Notes: generated from the sequence alone by a model not told the origin. DNA of 64,000 nucleotides from JAIBJN01 sp963699495 (GCA_963699495.1 CAVOUB010000005.1:496001-560000); one strand, 5' to 3'; shown: positions 19,867-29,304, counted from the stretch's first letter. Numbers and translations: made by a program.

Positions 19867-20727
19867 TCAGTTCAGCCAGTGCCCGAGGGAGCGTTCGAGC
19901 AGAGTCTCGAGCTCGCCGACGTCCTCGCCAAAGACCTCCACGAGCCGGGCCCGCTGCTCCGGCTCGAGCGCCGGGCGGTCCAGGCCTCGCGTGACCACGG
20001 CCTTGGCCCGGCGGCGGACCGCTTCGGGGAGAAGCGGCGACACGCGCCGGCCGCCGCGGACGGCCGCGCCCACGAGCGCGTTGCGCGGTACGCCCGAGAC
20101 GTTGACCGCGCGCTCGGGTACCTGGCCCAGCGCCGGGTCGACGCCGAGGAAGACGAAGAGGCTCTTCAGGACCCCTTCCGGGTCGGAGGCGAAGTCCTCG
20201 AAGAGGTGCACCTGGATCCGCTCGCGCGGGAACGCCTCGAAGTAGGGGTGGAGCTGGCGGCCGTAGAAGCCGGTCTCTACGTAGTAGCCCGTCGGCGAGC
20301 CGGCGCGGCGGCGCTCATCCTGCACGTCCAGCGCCGTCCCGAAGTCCTCCTTCTCCAGCCCGTCGCGGACGTACATGAGGTAGTCGGAGTACGCGCGCTC
20401 GACCGGGTTTCGCAGCACGGCGACCAGCAGTGCGTCCGGGACTCTGGCGCGAATGCGGCCGCACGCCCAGGGATTGGCGAGATACTCCGGCGAGACCTCG
20501 CCGAGCACAGCGCCCGCGGGCGCGGGCGCGAAGAGCGCCTGGTAAGCCTCCCAGTCGCGCACCGTGCCGGGCGGGAGCGGGCGGGAGACCTGCGGCGCCT
20601 CGTCGAAGGCGAAGAAGCTGGGGCCCTTGGCAGGCAGGAAGACCTCCGGATGCGCGCGCAGCACCTCCTGGATCGCGGTCGAGCCGCTCTTGTAGGCCCC
20701 GATGACGAGGAAGTCGGGAACAGCCAT
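19867..20727 (-). CDS. Sulfotransferase family protein (PAPS-dependent)
   Basis: The 286-residue product has the 5'-phosphosulfate-binding P-loop GAYKSGSTA at residues about 10-18 and the 3'-phosphate-binding segment RNPVERAYSDYLMY near residue 110, together diagnostic of PAPS-dependent sulfotransferases. It resembles heparan/NodH-like enzymes and most likely sulfates a sugar in the glycan made here. The start ATG 20727 has AGGAGGGG upstream, so this gene is leadered. It is one of five sulfotransferase genes in the locus. Confidence 0.9.
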   Translation of the reverse strand: MAVPDFLVIGAYKSGSTAIQEVLRAHPEVFLPAKGPSFFAFDEAPQVSRPLPPGTVRDWEAYQALFAPAPAGAVLGEVSPEYLANPWACGRIRARVPDALLVAVLRNPVERAYSDYLMYVRDGLEKEDFGTALDVQDERRRAGSPTGYYVETGFYGRQLHPYFEAFPRERIQVHLFEDFASDPEGVLKSLFVFLGVDPALGQVPERAVNVSGVPRNALVGAAVRGGRRVSPLLPEAVRRRAKAVVTRGLDRPALEPEQRARLVEVFGEDVGELETLLERSLGHWLN

Positions 20728-20749
20728 CAGTGCCCCTCCTGAATGGGCA

Positions 20750-21871
20750 CTAGCGCCGGATCTCCTCGTAGAGCCGCTCGTGGGCTTCGGCCGCCGCGTC
20801 CCAGGTGAGCGCGCGCCGGGCCGCCTCGACCCCCGCGAAGGCGGCGGCGAGCAGCGTCTCGTCGCCGAGCAGGCGGGCGCAGGCTGCGGCCAGCGCCTCG
20901 GGATCCTCGGGCGGCACCGCCTCCCCCGCCCCGTAGCGGCGGACGGCCTCCCCGATGGCGCCGATGTCGCTGACCACGACCGGGCGCCCGTGGCCGACCG
21001 CGTCGGCGAAGACGCCGGAGGCCTCGATGCGGCGGTACGGGAGGACGACCACGGTCGCCTCCTCCATCAGCGCCGGGATGCGGTCGCCGGGGACGTAGCC
21101 GAGCCGCCATTCGATCCGGTCGGCGACGCCGAGGCTCGCGGCCAGCTCCCGCAGCGGCTCGACCGGGTCCATCGCATCGCCGGCCACCACGAGCCTCGCC
21201 TCGGGAACGGCGCGCACGACCTCCGGCAGGGCGCGGATGAGGACGTCCAGCCCCTTGTACTCCCGGATGAGCCCGAAGAAGAGGAGGGTCGTCCCGCTCG
21301 GGGCGGCGATCTGTGTGCCGTTGGAAGTGTCGAAGGCCGGGTGCGGGATCTCCACGATCTTCGCGGGGTCGACCCCGAGGGAGACGAGCCGCTCGCCGGA
21401 GCCGCGGGTATGGACGACCACCCGGTCGACGGCGGCGAAGATCTCCTGCCAGAAGTCCACCTGATCGGCGCTGCGAGGCGGGAGTACCTCGTGCGCGGTG
21501 AGCGCGACCGGGTGCGAGGCCGCGAGCTTGCGCAGCCAGCGGCGGTCGAAGCGCGGAATCCCGAGCCACTGGACGTGGACGACGTCGGGAGCGAGCTCGT
21601 CGATCCGCCTGCGCGCCCGGACGGCGCTGGGAACGTACTCGAGGCCCCTCAGGATCGAGCCGGCGCGCGAGCGCCTCCGGCCCATGAGCAACCGGCTCGA
21701 GCGCGGGAGGAAGACGTCCTCGCGCACATAGCCGGCCGGGACCGGCGAGGGCCCGTGGATGAAAGGGGACGCGAGCAGGCGGACCCGATGCCCCCGCCGG
21801 GCGAGGGCCTCGGAGAGGGCGTGGTCGTACGGCAGCGTCCAGCTGGGTGCATCCAGCACGACGACGTCCAC
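20750..21871 (-). CDS. GT4-family glycosyltransferase
   Basis: The 373-residue product has a GT-B fold. The N-terminal half has DVVHVQWLGIPRF and LTAHEVLPP; the C-terminal half has TLLFFGLIREYKGLDVLIRA and the donor-binding region RIEASGVFADAVGHGRPVVV. It is a retaining GT4-type enzyme adding a sugar to a lipid-linked intermediate; donor and acceptor are unknown. The start is GTG 21871, 6 nt after a TATGAT -10, so it is probably leaderless. It diverges from the next sulfotransferase across 20 bp. Confidence 0.9.
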   Translation of the reverse strand: MDVVVLDAPSWTLPYDHALSEALARRGHRVRLLASPFIHGPSPVPAGYVREDVFLPRSSRLLMGRRRSRAGSILRGLEYVPSAVRARRRIDELAPDVVHVQWLGIPRFDRRWLRKLAASHPVALTAHEVLPPRSADQVDFWQEIFAAVDRVVVHTRGSGERLVSLGVDPAKIVEIPHPAFDTSNGTQIAAPSGTTLLFFGLIREYKGLDVLIRALPEVVRAVPEARLVVAGDAMDPVEPLRELAASLGVADRIEWRLGYVPGDRIPALMEEATVVVLPYRRIEASGVFADAVGHGRPVVVSDIGAIGEAVRRYGAGEAVPPEDPEALAAACARLLGDETLLAAAFAGVEAARRALTWDAAAEAHERLYEEIRR

Positions 21872-21877
21872 GCCGCG

Positions 21878-21885
21878 ATCATAGT
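21878..21885. promoter_or_regulatory. Overlapping divergent -10 elements
   Basis: Minus strand: TATGAT (21883-21878), 6 nt before GTG 21871. Plus strand: CATAGT (21880-21885), 6 nt before ATG 21892. The two hexamers overlap by four bases, so the two promoters cannot easily be open at the same time. Confidence 0.55.
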
Positions 21886-21891
21886 GACGCT

Positions 21892-22885
21892 ATGACCACA
21901 GGAGAGGCGCCGTTCTTCGTCGTCGGCAACGACCGCTCGGGCACGACGATGCTCCGCCTGGTGCTCGACCGGAGCGCCGAGGCGGCCATTCCGCCCGAGT
22001 CGATGTTCCTGCTCGACTTCGCTCCGGTGCGCCGGGGCGGCGGTCTGGAGGACCCGGACGCCGCGACGGCGTTCGTCCGCCAGGTCTGGAGCCATCCCAA
22101 GGTGCGGCTCTGGAACCTGCGGGGCGAGCCGCCGGCCGTCCCGCAGGGGCTGAGCCACGCCGACGCGTACCGCTTCGCGGTCGAGTCGCCCTTCCGCGCC
22201 TATGCGGCCGCGGCGGGGAAGGAGCGCTTCGGGGACAAGACGCCCGCGTACCTCCACGCGCTCGGGGAGCTGCTGACCGTGTGGCCCGACGCGCGCGTGG
22301 TCGTGCTCGTCCGCGACGTCCGCGACGTGGCGCTCTCGGTGACCGCGATGCCCTTCGGCCCCAACAACGCCTACGCGGCGGCGCAGTGGTGGGCGCGGGG
22401 AATCCGGCGCGGCCTGGAGGCGGAGCGGCGCCATCCCGAGCAGGTGCTCACGCTCCGCTACGAGGATCTCGTGGCCGATCCCGAGGCGCGCGTCCAGGAG
22501 GTCTGCGACCACCTGGGGCTCGGCTATAACAGCGAGATGCTGGCGATCGAGCGCTCCGACCCCGCCAAGATCGTCGAGGACCAGGCCGCGTGGTTCACGC
22601 AGGTTTCGGCGGGAATCACGACGGCCGGGGTCGGCAAGTGGCGAACGCAGATGCCGGCGGAAGACCAGCGTGTCGTCGCGGCCGTGGCCGGCCCGGAGCT
22701 GCGCGAGCTCGGCTACGAGACGGACGGCGGCGTCGAGCACAGTCGGGCGCGGCAGAGCGCTCGGCTACACGGCCCAGGACTCGGCGCTCCGGGCTGTGAA
22801 CGTCGTACGGCTCCGCATCGTCCAGGAGCGTGGGCGCGAGCTCCGCTACGTGCTCCGGCGCAAGCTCGGGCGGCCCGGGGCGTGA
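21892..22885 (+). CDS. Sulfotransferase family protein with a +1 frameshift near its end
   Basis: The P-loop GNDRSGTTMLRLVLD at residues about 12-26 and the segment VRDVRDVALSVTAM mark a PAPS-dependent sulfotransferase. At about 22738 (codons GTC GAG C|AC) good coding sequence moves to the next frame (RALGYTAQDSALRAVNVVR, ending at TGA 22885). In the original frame the sequence becomes low-quality and runs on into the next gene. The TGA overlaps the GTG of the sugar transferase as GTGA, which supports the shifted frame as the true C-terminus. Either a sequencing error or a recent mutation is likely. Confidence 0.85.
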
Positions 22886-23538
22886 GGCGCCGGCCGGTGC
22901 AGCGCGCGATCAAGCGCGTGCTCGACCCCGTCGCCGCCGGGGTGGGGCTCGTCGTCCTCAGCCCCGCGTACGCCGGGCTCGCGCTCGCCGTCTACCTCGA
23001 CTCGGGGCGGCCGGTCATCTTCGTCTCGCCCCGCGCAGGCCTGAACGGGCGCTCTTTCGGAATGCTCAAGTACCGGACGATGATTCCGGACGCGATCGCG
23101 GTCGGGCGGGAGCAGGGCATCTCCGAGGATCCGTTCGGGATCGTCAAGGGCGACCCGCGGATCACGCGCACCGGGCGCTGGCTCCGGCGCACCGGTCTCG
23201 ACGAGCTGCCGCAGCTCGTCAACGTCCTCCGCGGCCAGATGAGCCTGGTCGGCCCGCGCGCCGACCTCGTCGAGCAGGCGGCGGGCTACGACGAGCGCGA
23301 GCTGCGGCGCCTCAGCGTCCGGCCGGGCATAACCGGCTGGGCGCAGGTGAACGGCCGCGACTCGATCTCGTGGGCCGAGCGCTTCGAGCAGGACCTCTGG
23401 TACCTCGACAACTGGTCGCTGTGGCTCGACGCGAAGATCCTCGTCAAGACCGTCGGCGAGATCTTCCGGCCGGAGCCTGATCCGGTCGAGGACACGCTCA
23501 ACATCGAGCGGGCGAAGAAGCGCGCCTCGAGCCCGTGA
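22882..23538 (+). CDS. WbaP/WcaJ-type polyprenyl-phosphate sugar phosphotransferase
   Basis: The 218-residue product is a small monotopic phosphoglycosyl transferase that starts glycan assembly by moving sugar-1-phosphate from a UDP-sugar onto undecaprenyl phosphate. Seen are an N-terminal membrane helix (LDPVAAGVGLVVLSPAYAGL), MLKYRTMIPDA, TGLDELPQLVNVLRGQMSLV with GPRAD, and PGITGWAQVNGRD, all conserved in the family. It lacks the four extra helices of full-length WbaP. The start GTG 22882 overlaps the preceding stop. It ends in a GTGA overlap with the FemAB-like gene. Confidence 0.93.
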   Translation: MRRRPVQRAIKRVLDPVAAGVGLVVLSPAYAGLALAVYLDSGRPVIFVSPRAGLNGRSFGMLKYRTMIPDAIAVGREQGISEDPFGIVKGDPRITRTGRWLRRTGLDELPQLVNVLRGQMSLVGPRADLVEQAAGYDERELRRLSVRPGITGWAQVNGRDSISWAERFEQDLWYLDNWSLWLDAKILVKTVGEIFRPEPDPVEDTLNIERAKKRASSP

Positions 23539-24536
23539 GCCGGCTCGTCGAGGTCGAGCCGCCGGCCTGGGACGACCTGCTCACGCGCCTCCGGTGCGCC
23601 GACGTCTACTACCTCCGTGAGTACCTGGACGGGGCTCGGCTGCTGGAGCCCGGGACGCCGACGTTCCTCCACCTGGAGGGCGACGGCGGGGACGTCGTCT
23701 TCCCCCTCATCGTGCGTGAGACCCCGGAAGGCGTGCGGGACGCCATCACCCCGTACGGCTACGGCGGCCCGGTGGCGACGGGCCCCGAGCCGCCGGTCGA
23801 GCGCTTCTGGGAGCACTACCAGGGCTGGTGCGAGGCGCACGAGATCGTCACGACGGTCATCCGCTTCCACTCGCTCTTCGCGAACCAGGGCTACGCGGGC
23901 TCGGACGTGCACCTCGAGCGCTACGCCGACACGACCGCGTGGCGGCTCGACCTGCCCGACCTCTTCGCGGGCATGGACGGAAGCCACCGCACCTCGTGCC
24001 GCAAGGCGCTCAAGGAGGGCGTCTCGGTGCGGATCGCGACGGCACCGGGCGACCTCACGGCCTTCGTCTCACTCTACGAGGAGACGATGCGGCGGCTCGA
24101 AGCCGGTGACTTCTACCTCTTCCCGCAGGCCTACTGGGACTCGCTGACCGGACCGCTGCGGGAGCACGTCGTCCTGGCCGATGCGCTCGCGGACGGCGAG
24201 GTCGTCGCCTCGGCGCTCTGCCTGGCGACGCAGCCGTGGCTCCACTACCACCTCTCGGCCGCGAGCGAGCGGGGCCGGACGATCGGCGCCGCGAACCTCG
24301 TCCTCTACGAGACGGCCCAGTGGGCCCGCGCGCAGGGGTACGAGCGCTTCCACCTGGGAGGCGGTGCCGGCGGGAAGGACGACTCGCTGGCCGCGTTCAA
24401 GCGCCGCTTCGATCCCGGCGGACGCCTCGAGTGGTGGCTGGGCAAGGCAGTGCACGACGGTGAGGCCTACCGGGAGCTGACCGGCCGCAGCGCCGACGAC
24501 GTCTCGGGCTTCTTCCCCGCGTACCGCGCCGTCTAG
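23535..24536 (+). CDS. FemAB-like GNAT-fold transferase
   Basis: The 333-residue product has the double-GNAT layout of FemAB/FemX-like proteins: an N-terminal half with YYLREYLDGARLL and AITPYGYGGPVATG, and a C-terminal half with SHRTSCRKALKEGV, VVASALCLATQPWLHYHLSA and GYERFHLGGGAGGKDDSL. In exopolysaccharide loci such proteins may add an amino acid or acyl group to an amino sugar. Donor and acceptor are unknown. It is translationally coupled to the sugar transferase and ends in a CTAG shared with the convergent GT2. Confidence 0.82.
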   Translation: MSRLVEVEPPAWDDLLTRLRCADVYYLREYLDGARLLEPGTPTFLHLEGDGGDVVFPLIVRETPEGVRDAITPYGYGGPVATGPEPPVERFWEHYQGWCEAHEIVTTVIRFHSLFANQGYAGSDVHLERYADTTAWRLDLPDLFAGMDGSHRTSCRKALKEGVSVRIATAPGDLTAFVSLYEETMRRLEAGDFYLFPQAYWDSLTGPLREHVVLADALADGEVVASALCLATQPWLHYHLSAASERGRTIGAANLVLYETAQWARAQGYERFHLGGGAGGKDDSLAAFKRRFDPGGRLEWWLGKAVHDGEAYRELTGRSADDVSGFFPAYRAV

Positions 24537-25657
24537 CGGGTCCCCGGCGCCTTCTCCCAGACGACGGGGGTGCCGCCGTTCATGGTCCGCGACAGGCCGG
24601 CGACCGTTGCGGCGATCATGAGCGTGTAGTGGTAGGCGATCAACGCCCCGGGCAGGGGCAGGCGCAGTCGGCCTGCGGCCGCCAGGCCGAGGAAGGCCAG
24701 CTGCGCGGCGAGCGCAGTCCGGTAGACGCCGCCGTGGCCGGCAAGCGCCAGGCTCGACCCGAGCAGCGCGAGGTGGAGGAGGCCGCTGAGGTAGCGGAGC
24801 ACCCGGTGAGAGAGGATCTGCGCGAGGAAGAGGGGCTCGGCCGGGCGCAGCATCCTCCCGCTCAGGATGTGCAGCCAGCCCTGGGCCTGCATGCGGACGC
24901 GGCGTCCGAACTCGGCCTCGGAGTCCTGTGAGGCCTTCTCGAAGGCGAGCGCCTCGGGGTCGTAGACCGCCCGACGGCCGCGCTGGGCCATCGTGTACGG
25001 GAAGCCGAGGTCGTGCCCCATGCGCGGGTCGCTCTCCGTGTAGTCGGCGCGGCGGACCGCGTAGATCGCGCCGTTGCCGCCCGTGATCCCGGCCAGCCTC
25101 GACTCCGACTCGCGCACCCAGAGCTCGTAGCGCCAGTAGACGCCCTCGCGGTTCGTCCCGTCCGCGCGCTCCAGCTCGACGCGGCCGCAGACATAGCCCA
25201 CATCGGGGTCGGCAAAGCTCCGCACGAGCTTGCGGAGCGCATCCGGCGCCCAGATCGTGTTGGCGTCGGAGAACGCGACCACGTCTCCGCCCAGCTCGGC
25301 GACGACGGCGTCCTGGGTGGGCACCTTGCCGCTCCGCGGCCGGCTGACGAGGCGGACGCGCCCGTCGCGGGAGGCAGCGGCCTCCACGACGGCGTCCGTC
25401 CCGTCCGTTGAGCCGTCCGAGGCGACGACGACGGCGAGCCGGTCGGCCGGGTAGTCGAGCTCGAGGAGGTTCTCCACGCGCCGGCCGATGACGTCCTCCT
25501 CGTCGTGCGCCGCGACGACGACCGTCACCTCCGGCGTCACGTCGTCCCGCTGCACGGGCCGCGGACGCACCCGGGCGAGCGCAGCGGCCGCGAGGGGATA
25601 GCCCACGTGCGTCCAGGCCAGCGCACCGCCGGCGACCCAGAAGACTCCCTTCAACAC
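24533..25657 (-). CDS. Membrane-bound GT2 glycosyltransferase (hyaluronan/cellulose-synthase-like)
   Basis: The product of about 374 residues has an N-terminal helix (VFWVAGGALAWTHVGYPLAA), a GT2 catalytic core (VVVAAHDEEDVI, ASDGSTDGT, FSDANTIW) and a QGW-type acceptor-binding motif (RMQAQGWLHIL), then several C-terminal helices. This architecture is that of processive or membrane-anchored GT2 enzymes. GTG 25657 is preceded by TAGGCT at 25665-25670; the TAG of this hexamer is the stop codon of the upstream GT4 gene. Confidence 0.88.
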   Translation of the reverse strand: MLKGVFWVAGGALAWTHVGYPLAAAALARVRPRPVQRDDVTPEVTVVVAAHDEEDVIGRRVENLLELDYPADRLAVVVASDGSTDGTDAVVEAAASRDGRVRLVSRPRSGKVPTQDAVVAELGGDVVAFSDANTIWAPDALRKLVRSFADPDVGYVCGRVELERADGTNREGVYWRYELWVRESESRLAGITGGNGAIYAVRRADYTESDPRMGHDLGFPYTMAQRGRRAVYDPEALAFEKASQDSEAEFGRRVRMQAQGWLHILSGRMLRPAEPLFLAQILSHRVLRYLSGLLHLALLGSSLALAGHGGVYRTALAAQLAFLGLAAAGRLRLPLPGALIAYHYTLMIAATVAGLSRTMNGGTPVVWEKAPGTR

Positions 25658-25664
25658 GCTGTCC

Positions 25665-25670
25665 AGCCTA
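25665..25670 (-). promoter_or_regulatory. -10 hexamer TAGGCT that contains the upstream gene's stop codon
   Basis: Minus-strand TAGGCT lies 7 nt before GTG 25657, and its first three bases are the stop of the GT4 gene at 25668-26672. It would allow separate transcription of the GT2 gene inside the cluster. Confidence 0.45.
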
Positions 25671-26672
25671 GATGCTTGACGCCGCCTCGTACGCGGCCAC
25701 CGTCCGGTCGATGACCTCGTCCCAGCCGCAGAGCCGGGCGATCCGCTCGCGGGCGGCGGCGCCGAGGCGACGGCGAAGCCCGGCATCGGCGAGGAGCCGG
25801 TCGACCGCTGCGCGCAGCGCTGCAGGGTCGCCGGGCGGGACGAGGAGGCCGGTCTCGCCGTCCACGACCATGTCCGGGAGCCCGCCGACGGACGTGGCGA
25901 CGACGGCGCGCCCGTGCGCCATCGCCTCGGCGCAAGCGACCGGGAAGCCGTCCCGGCGGGAGGGGAAGACGACCACCGCGGCCCGGCCGAGGCACTCGTA
26001 GAGCTTTTCGCGAGGGAGCATCCCGAGCGCCTGGGGCACCTGCGGGCGCAGCGGCCCGTCGCCGGCGACGACGAGCCGGAGCCCGTCCGCGACTGCGAGC
26101 AGGTCCTCGATGCCCTTCTCCGGCGAGAGCCGGCCCGCGAAGAGCACCTCGGGTGGATCGGACTCCTCCTCCACTTCGGCCGGGATCTCGACGCCGTTCG
26201 GGATGAAGCGGGCATCGCGCGCGCCGAGGTCCCGGGCGGCGTGGGTGAGAGCTTGCGAGACGCCGATCACGACCGCCGCCCGCCGGACGATGCGCTTCGC
26301 GACCGCCGGGCCGCGGCGGGCGAGCTCGACGTCGGTCCCGTGCAGCGTGAGGACGAACGGCTTGCCCGCGAGCGCCGCCGGAAAGCCGGTCGGGAGCCAG
26401 TGGGCGTGGACGACGTCCGCGCTGCGCGCGGCCCGGCGCGCGCTGCGAGTCATCGAGGCGAGCAGCGGGGGCACCGCCCAGGGCCGCCTCCGGATGTTCC
26501 GGGACATGCCCTCGCCGTAGGCCAGGCCGAAATCGTTGTAGCCCGCGCCCGGCGCCAGCAGCTCGACGCCGAGGCCGCGGGCCCGCAGGCGCTCGACGGT
26601 GTCCGCGAGGAAGCGGCCGGCAAAGTCCGACTCGTGCCGGGGGTACGAGGTCGTGAGGACGAGGACGCGCAC
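25668..26672 (-). CDS. GT4-family glycosyltransferase
   Basis: The 334-residue GT-B protein begins RVLVLTTSYPRHESDFAG, has VVHAHWLPTGFPAAL and LTLHGTDVELARRG in the N-domain, and FAGRLSPEKGIEDLL, VVFPSRRDGFPVACAEAMAH (the EX7E-like donor site) and GLPDMVVDGETGLLVPPGD in the C-domain, all typical of GT4. The start is GTG 26672, overlapping by one base the stop of the ligase-like gene. It probably belongs to the transcription unit running down from 29247. Confidence 0.92.
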   Translation of the reverse strand: MRVLVLTTSYPRHESDFAGRFLADTVERLRARGLGVELLAPGAGYNDFGLAYGEGMSRNIRRRPWAVPPLLASMTRSARRAARSADVVHAHWLPTGFPAALAGKPFVLTLHGTDVELARRGPAVAKRIVRRAAVVIGVSQALTHAARDLGARDARFIPNGVEIPAEVEEESDPPEVLFAGRLSPEKGIEDLLAVADGLRLVVAGDGPLRPQVPQALGMLPREKLYECLGRAAVVVFPSRRDGFPVACAEAMAHGRAVVATSVGGLPDMVVDGETGLLVPPGDPAALRAAVDRLLADAGLRRRLGAAARERIARLCGWDEVIDRTVAAYEAASSI

Positions 26673-28024
26673 TACGTCGGCGCGTGGGGTGCCGGTGTCG
26701 ACGCCCTGGCGCGACGGGCGAGGAGGAGCGGGACGGCGAGCGCCAGGACGATGAGCCCGGTGAAGTAGTACATCTGCATGGTCAGGTAGAAGATGTTCGC
26801 CGCCATCGTCCCGATCAAGGCGGCCGTGATCCCCCACGCGAGCGCCCGCAGGAGAGCTGCGCTGCGGTCGCCGCCGGCCGACAGAGCGAACCCGATCCGC
26901 CTCGCGGCACCGAGGCGCTTGAAGACGTAGAAGAGAAACGCGCCGACCACGACGGCTCCGACCAGACCGCTCTCGGTGAGCACGCTGAGGTAGTAGGAAT
27001 GCGGGCCCCAGTTGGACTTGCCCGTGAGGAACTCGTAGTACGTCGCGAAAGTGTTCTTGCCGAAGCCGAAGAGCGGGTTGTCGCGCAGGACGGGCCCGAT
27101 CAGATCGTAGAGCTCGAAGTGGGTCTGAGTCGAGGAGCTCCCCAGGTTGGTGCGCACGCGCAGGATCGCCTCGAAGAAATCGCTCCGAAGGCCGACGATC
27201 ACCCCCAAGATGACGACGACGGCGCCGAGCGGCACGAGGAACCGGGCCGAGAGGAACCTGGGCCCGTACGGGATCGCCAGGACGATGAGGCCGACGCCCA
27301 GGCCGAGGAACGCGCTGCGCGAGATCGTCGCCAACTCGACGAGGAAGAGCGCGCCGAGGAGCACCGCGAGCGGGACACGAAGCGTGCTCTCGCGAGGAAG
27401 CCGGAGGTAGACGGGAAGCAGGACCAGCAGCGGGACGACGAGCATGATCCCGAGGTGGTTCGGGTCGAGCGTGAGCCCGTTCGTCCGGTAGATGTTGAGC
27501 CCACCCGTCACGCCGAAGAGCTGGAGGCCCGGCGCCTCGCCGGTGATCGGCTCGATCACGTACCGGTCCAGGTCACCGCCGTTGGTCGCCTCGGCGTACG
27601 CGAGCGCAAGGAGCCCGTAGGCCCCGTTCACGGCAAGGCCCGCGCAGAACCACTTGACCGCCCGCCAGAGAAACCGCTCGCTCCTCCGCGCCAGGTGCGA
27701 GACGGCCGCCATCAGGAACGTGAAGTGGACGCCGAACGTGATCATCCCCTTCAGGTAGAGATTCCTGGCGGCGATCGTCGAGAGGTTGAAGTACCCCACC
27801 AGGTAGACGAGCAGGAGGACGAGGAAGAAGACGGCCAGGACCTGCACGGTGCGCGGGAAGCGCCAGTCGCCGTCGCGGAACCGCATGATCACGAACGTGG
27901 TCACGAAGGCGATCGCGAAGAGCTCGCCGACCCTGACGTCGACGGGTCCGACCTCCCAGCGCAGCTTGGTGAACGTGGTCGTCAGCAGGGCGACGAGGAG
28001 GAGGGCGTCGGCCGCGCGTCTCAC
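26672..28024 (-). CDS. O-antigen ligase / Wzy-polymerase-like membrane protein
   Basis: The 450-residue product has 11-12 hydrophobic helices and a large extracytoplasmic loop containing GLTLDPNHLGIMLVVP and LYDLIGPVLRDNPLFGFGKN, then FLTGKSNWGPHSYYLSVLTE. The pattern of D-N-x-G and HS-Y motifs fits the Wzy_C/O-antigen-ligase superfamily. It either polymerises repeat units or ligates the finished glycan to its carrier; sequence alone does not decide. GTG 28024 overlaps the upstream stop as GTGA. Confidence 0.85.
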   Translation of the reverse strand: MRRAADALLLVALLTTTFTKLRWEVGPVDVRVGELFAIAFVTTFVIMRFRDGDWRFPRTVQVLAVFFLVLLLVYLVGYFNLSTIAARNLYLKGMITFGVHFTFLMAAVSHLARRSERFLWRAVKWFCAGLAVNGAYGLLALAYAEATNGGDLDRYVIEPITGEAPGLQLFGVTGGLNIYRTNGLTLDPNHLGIMLVVPLLVLLPVYLRLPRESTLRVPLAVLLGALFLVELATISRSAFLGLGVGLIVLAIPYGPRFLSARFLVPLGAVVVILGVIVGLRSDFFEAILRVRTNLGSSSTQTHFELYDLIGPVLRDNPLFGFGKNTFATYYEFLTGKSNWGPHSYYLSVLTESGLVGAVVVGAFLFYVFKRLGAARRIGFALSAGGDRSAALLRALAWGITAALIGTMAANIFYLTMQMYYFTGLIVLALAVPLLLARRARASTPAPHAPT

Positions 28025-29247
28025 TGGAGACTCCTGAGGAGCTCGGCGAGGCGCTCGACCCGGGCGCGGCGGGACAGGCCGTCGCGCACCTCGGGCGCGA
28101 GCTCGACGCCGTTCAGGGAGCCGTCGCGCCACCGCTCGACGAGGCCGGAAAGCGCGTCGGCGATGGCGTCGACGTCGTCCGGCGGCGTGACGACGCCGGC
28201 TCCGGTCTCGCGCAGGAGCGCCGCCGCCGCCCCGTCCTCGGGCACCGAGGCCAGAATCGGCCGGCCGGCCGCGAGGTACTCGAAGATCTTCGTCGTGACG
28301 ACGAAGCGGCCCCGGCCTTCCCCCGCCGGGACGAGCAGCAGGAGCGCGTCGGAGTCGCGCTGGAGCGCGAGGGCCTCGCGCCGCGGCAGGTAGGGCACGA
28401 GCTCGACGCGGTCGCCGAGGCCGAGTTCGGTGATCTCCGCACGGTCCGCGTCGCGGAAGTCCCCGACGAAGCGCGCGACGACGTCGCCGTCCACCCTCGC
28501 CAGAGCACGGAGGAACGGCTTGGGGTCGCGACGGCCGAAGATCGTGCCCGTGTGCGTGATCCGGAAGCGGTCGCCGCGCGTGTACTCGAGCCCTTCGAAG
28601 TCGTCGAAGTCGGCGCCGTGGTCGATCAGCACGACCGGCCCTCGCGGCGAGAGCGCCTGCATCTCTTCGACCGCAGCCGGCGCGACGCAGACGATCGCGT
28701 CGGCATAGCGGGCGACGAGCCGGGCGAGCCGCCGCTCGCCGCGCACGTCATGGCGTCGATGCGGATGGGAGATGAGGGAGTCGCGGAGGTCGGCCACCCA
28801 GCGCACCCCGGTGGCGCGCTTGACGGCCGCGCCGAGGAGGTTCACCGAGCCCGGAGGCGACGACGTGATGACGGCGTCGATGCCGTAGCGACGAACGAGC
28901 CTGATCGCGGCCGGAATCGCAGTCAGAAGCCACGGCGAGCTCGGGTCCGGGATCAGGAGCCGACGCCCTGTCAGTGCAGCCTGCAGGCGGATCCGTGCCA
29001 GCCCGTGGGCATTCGCGAGCTCGGCCTGCGGCCGGTGTACGCGCGGAGCGAGGTTCCTGGTCTCGTGCACGACGGCCGCCGGCGGCGCAACGAGGGACTC
29101 GTCCCGGTGCATGCGCTTCGAGTCGGAAGGGACGAGCACATGCGTCTCGATCCCCAGCTCCGGCAGATACGTGGCCATCTTGAGCGGGCGCGGGACGCCT
29201 CCGCCCCCGGCCGGGGGCCAGTACATGGTCGCGAGGAGAACCTTCAC
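28021..29247 (-). CDS. GT4-family glycosyltransferase
   Basis: The 408-residue product begins KVLLATMYWPPAGGGGVPRP, the GT-B opening seen in WbuB-like and wall-glycan transferases. ADLRDSLISHPHRR, THTGTIFGRRDPKPFLRAL and KIFEYLAAGRPILASVPEDG follow, the last being the donor-site EYLAxGxP motif. The start is GTG 29247, with CACAAT 7 nt upstream, so probably leaderless. It is the first gene of the unit 29247 to 24533 on the minus strand. Confidence 0.9.
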   Translation of the reverse strand: MKVLLATMYWPPAGGGGVPRPLKMATYLPELGIETHVLVPSDSKRMHRDESLVAPPAAVVHETRNLAPRVHRPQAELANAHGLARIRLQAALTGRRLLIPDPSSPWLLTAIPAAIRLVRRYGIDAVITSSPPGSVNLLGAAVKRATGVRWVADLRDSLISHPHRRHDVRGERRLARLVARYADAIVCVAPAAVEEMQALSPRGPVVLIDHGADFDDFEGLEYTRGDRFRITHTGTIFGRRDPKPFLRALARVDGDVVARFVGDFRDADRAEITELGLGDRVELVPYLPRREALALQRDSDALLLLVPAGEGRGRFVVTTKIFEYLAAGRPILASVPEDGAAAALLRETGAGVVTPPDDVDAIADALSGLVERWRDGSLNGVELAPEVRDGLSRRARVERLAELLRSLQ

Positions 29248-29254
29248 GGCCCCG

Positions 29255-29260
29255 ATTGTG
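29255..29260 (-). promoter_or_regulatory. -10 hexamer CACAAT, leaderless GT4 gene
   Basis: Minus-strand CACAAT is 7 nt before GTG 29247. It lies 31 bp from the divergent plus-strand hexamer at 29292. Confidence 0.4.
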
Positions 29261-29291
29261 ACGAAGGCACCGTCCGGTCCGCGCCGGGCGG

Positions 29292-29297
29292 TACAGT
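29292..29297 (+). promoter_or_regulatory. -10 hexamer TACAGT, leaderless GT-C gene
   Basis: TACAGT lies 7 nt before GTG 29305, consistent with a leaderless transcript. Confidence 0.45.
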
Positions 29298-29304
29298 CCG
29301 GCGC

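Noticed and set aside
16218..22745. Programmed +1 frameshifting at TCGAGCAC, seen at three of the seven shifts
   Set aside because: The same octamer occurs elsewhere in genes that read normally (for example near 45908 on the opposite strand), and a CGAC to CGAGC error explains the cases more simply.
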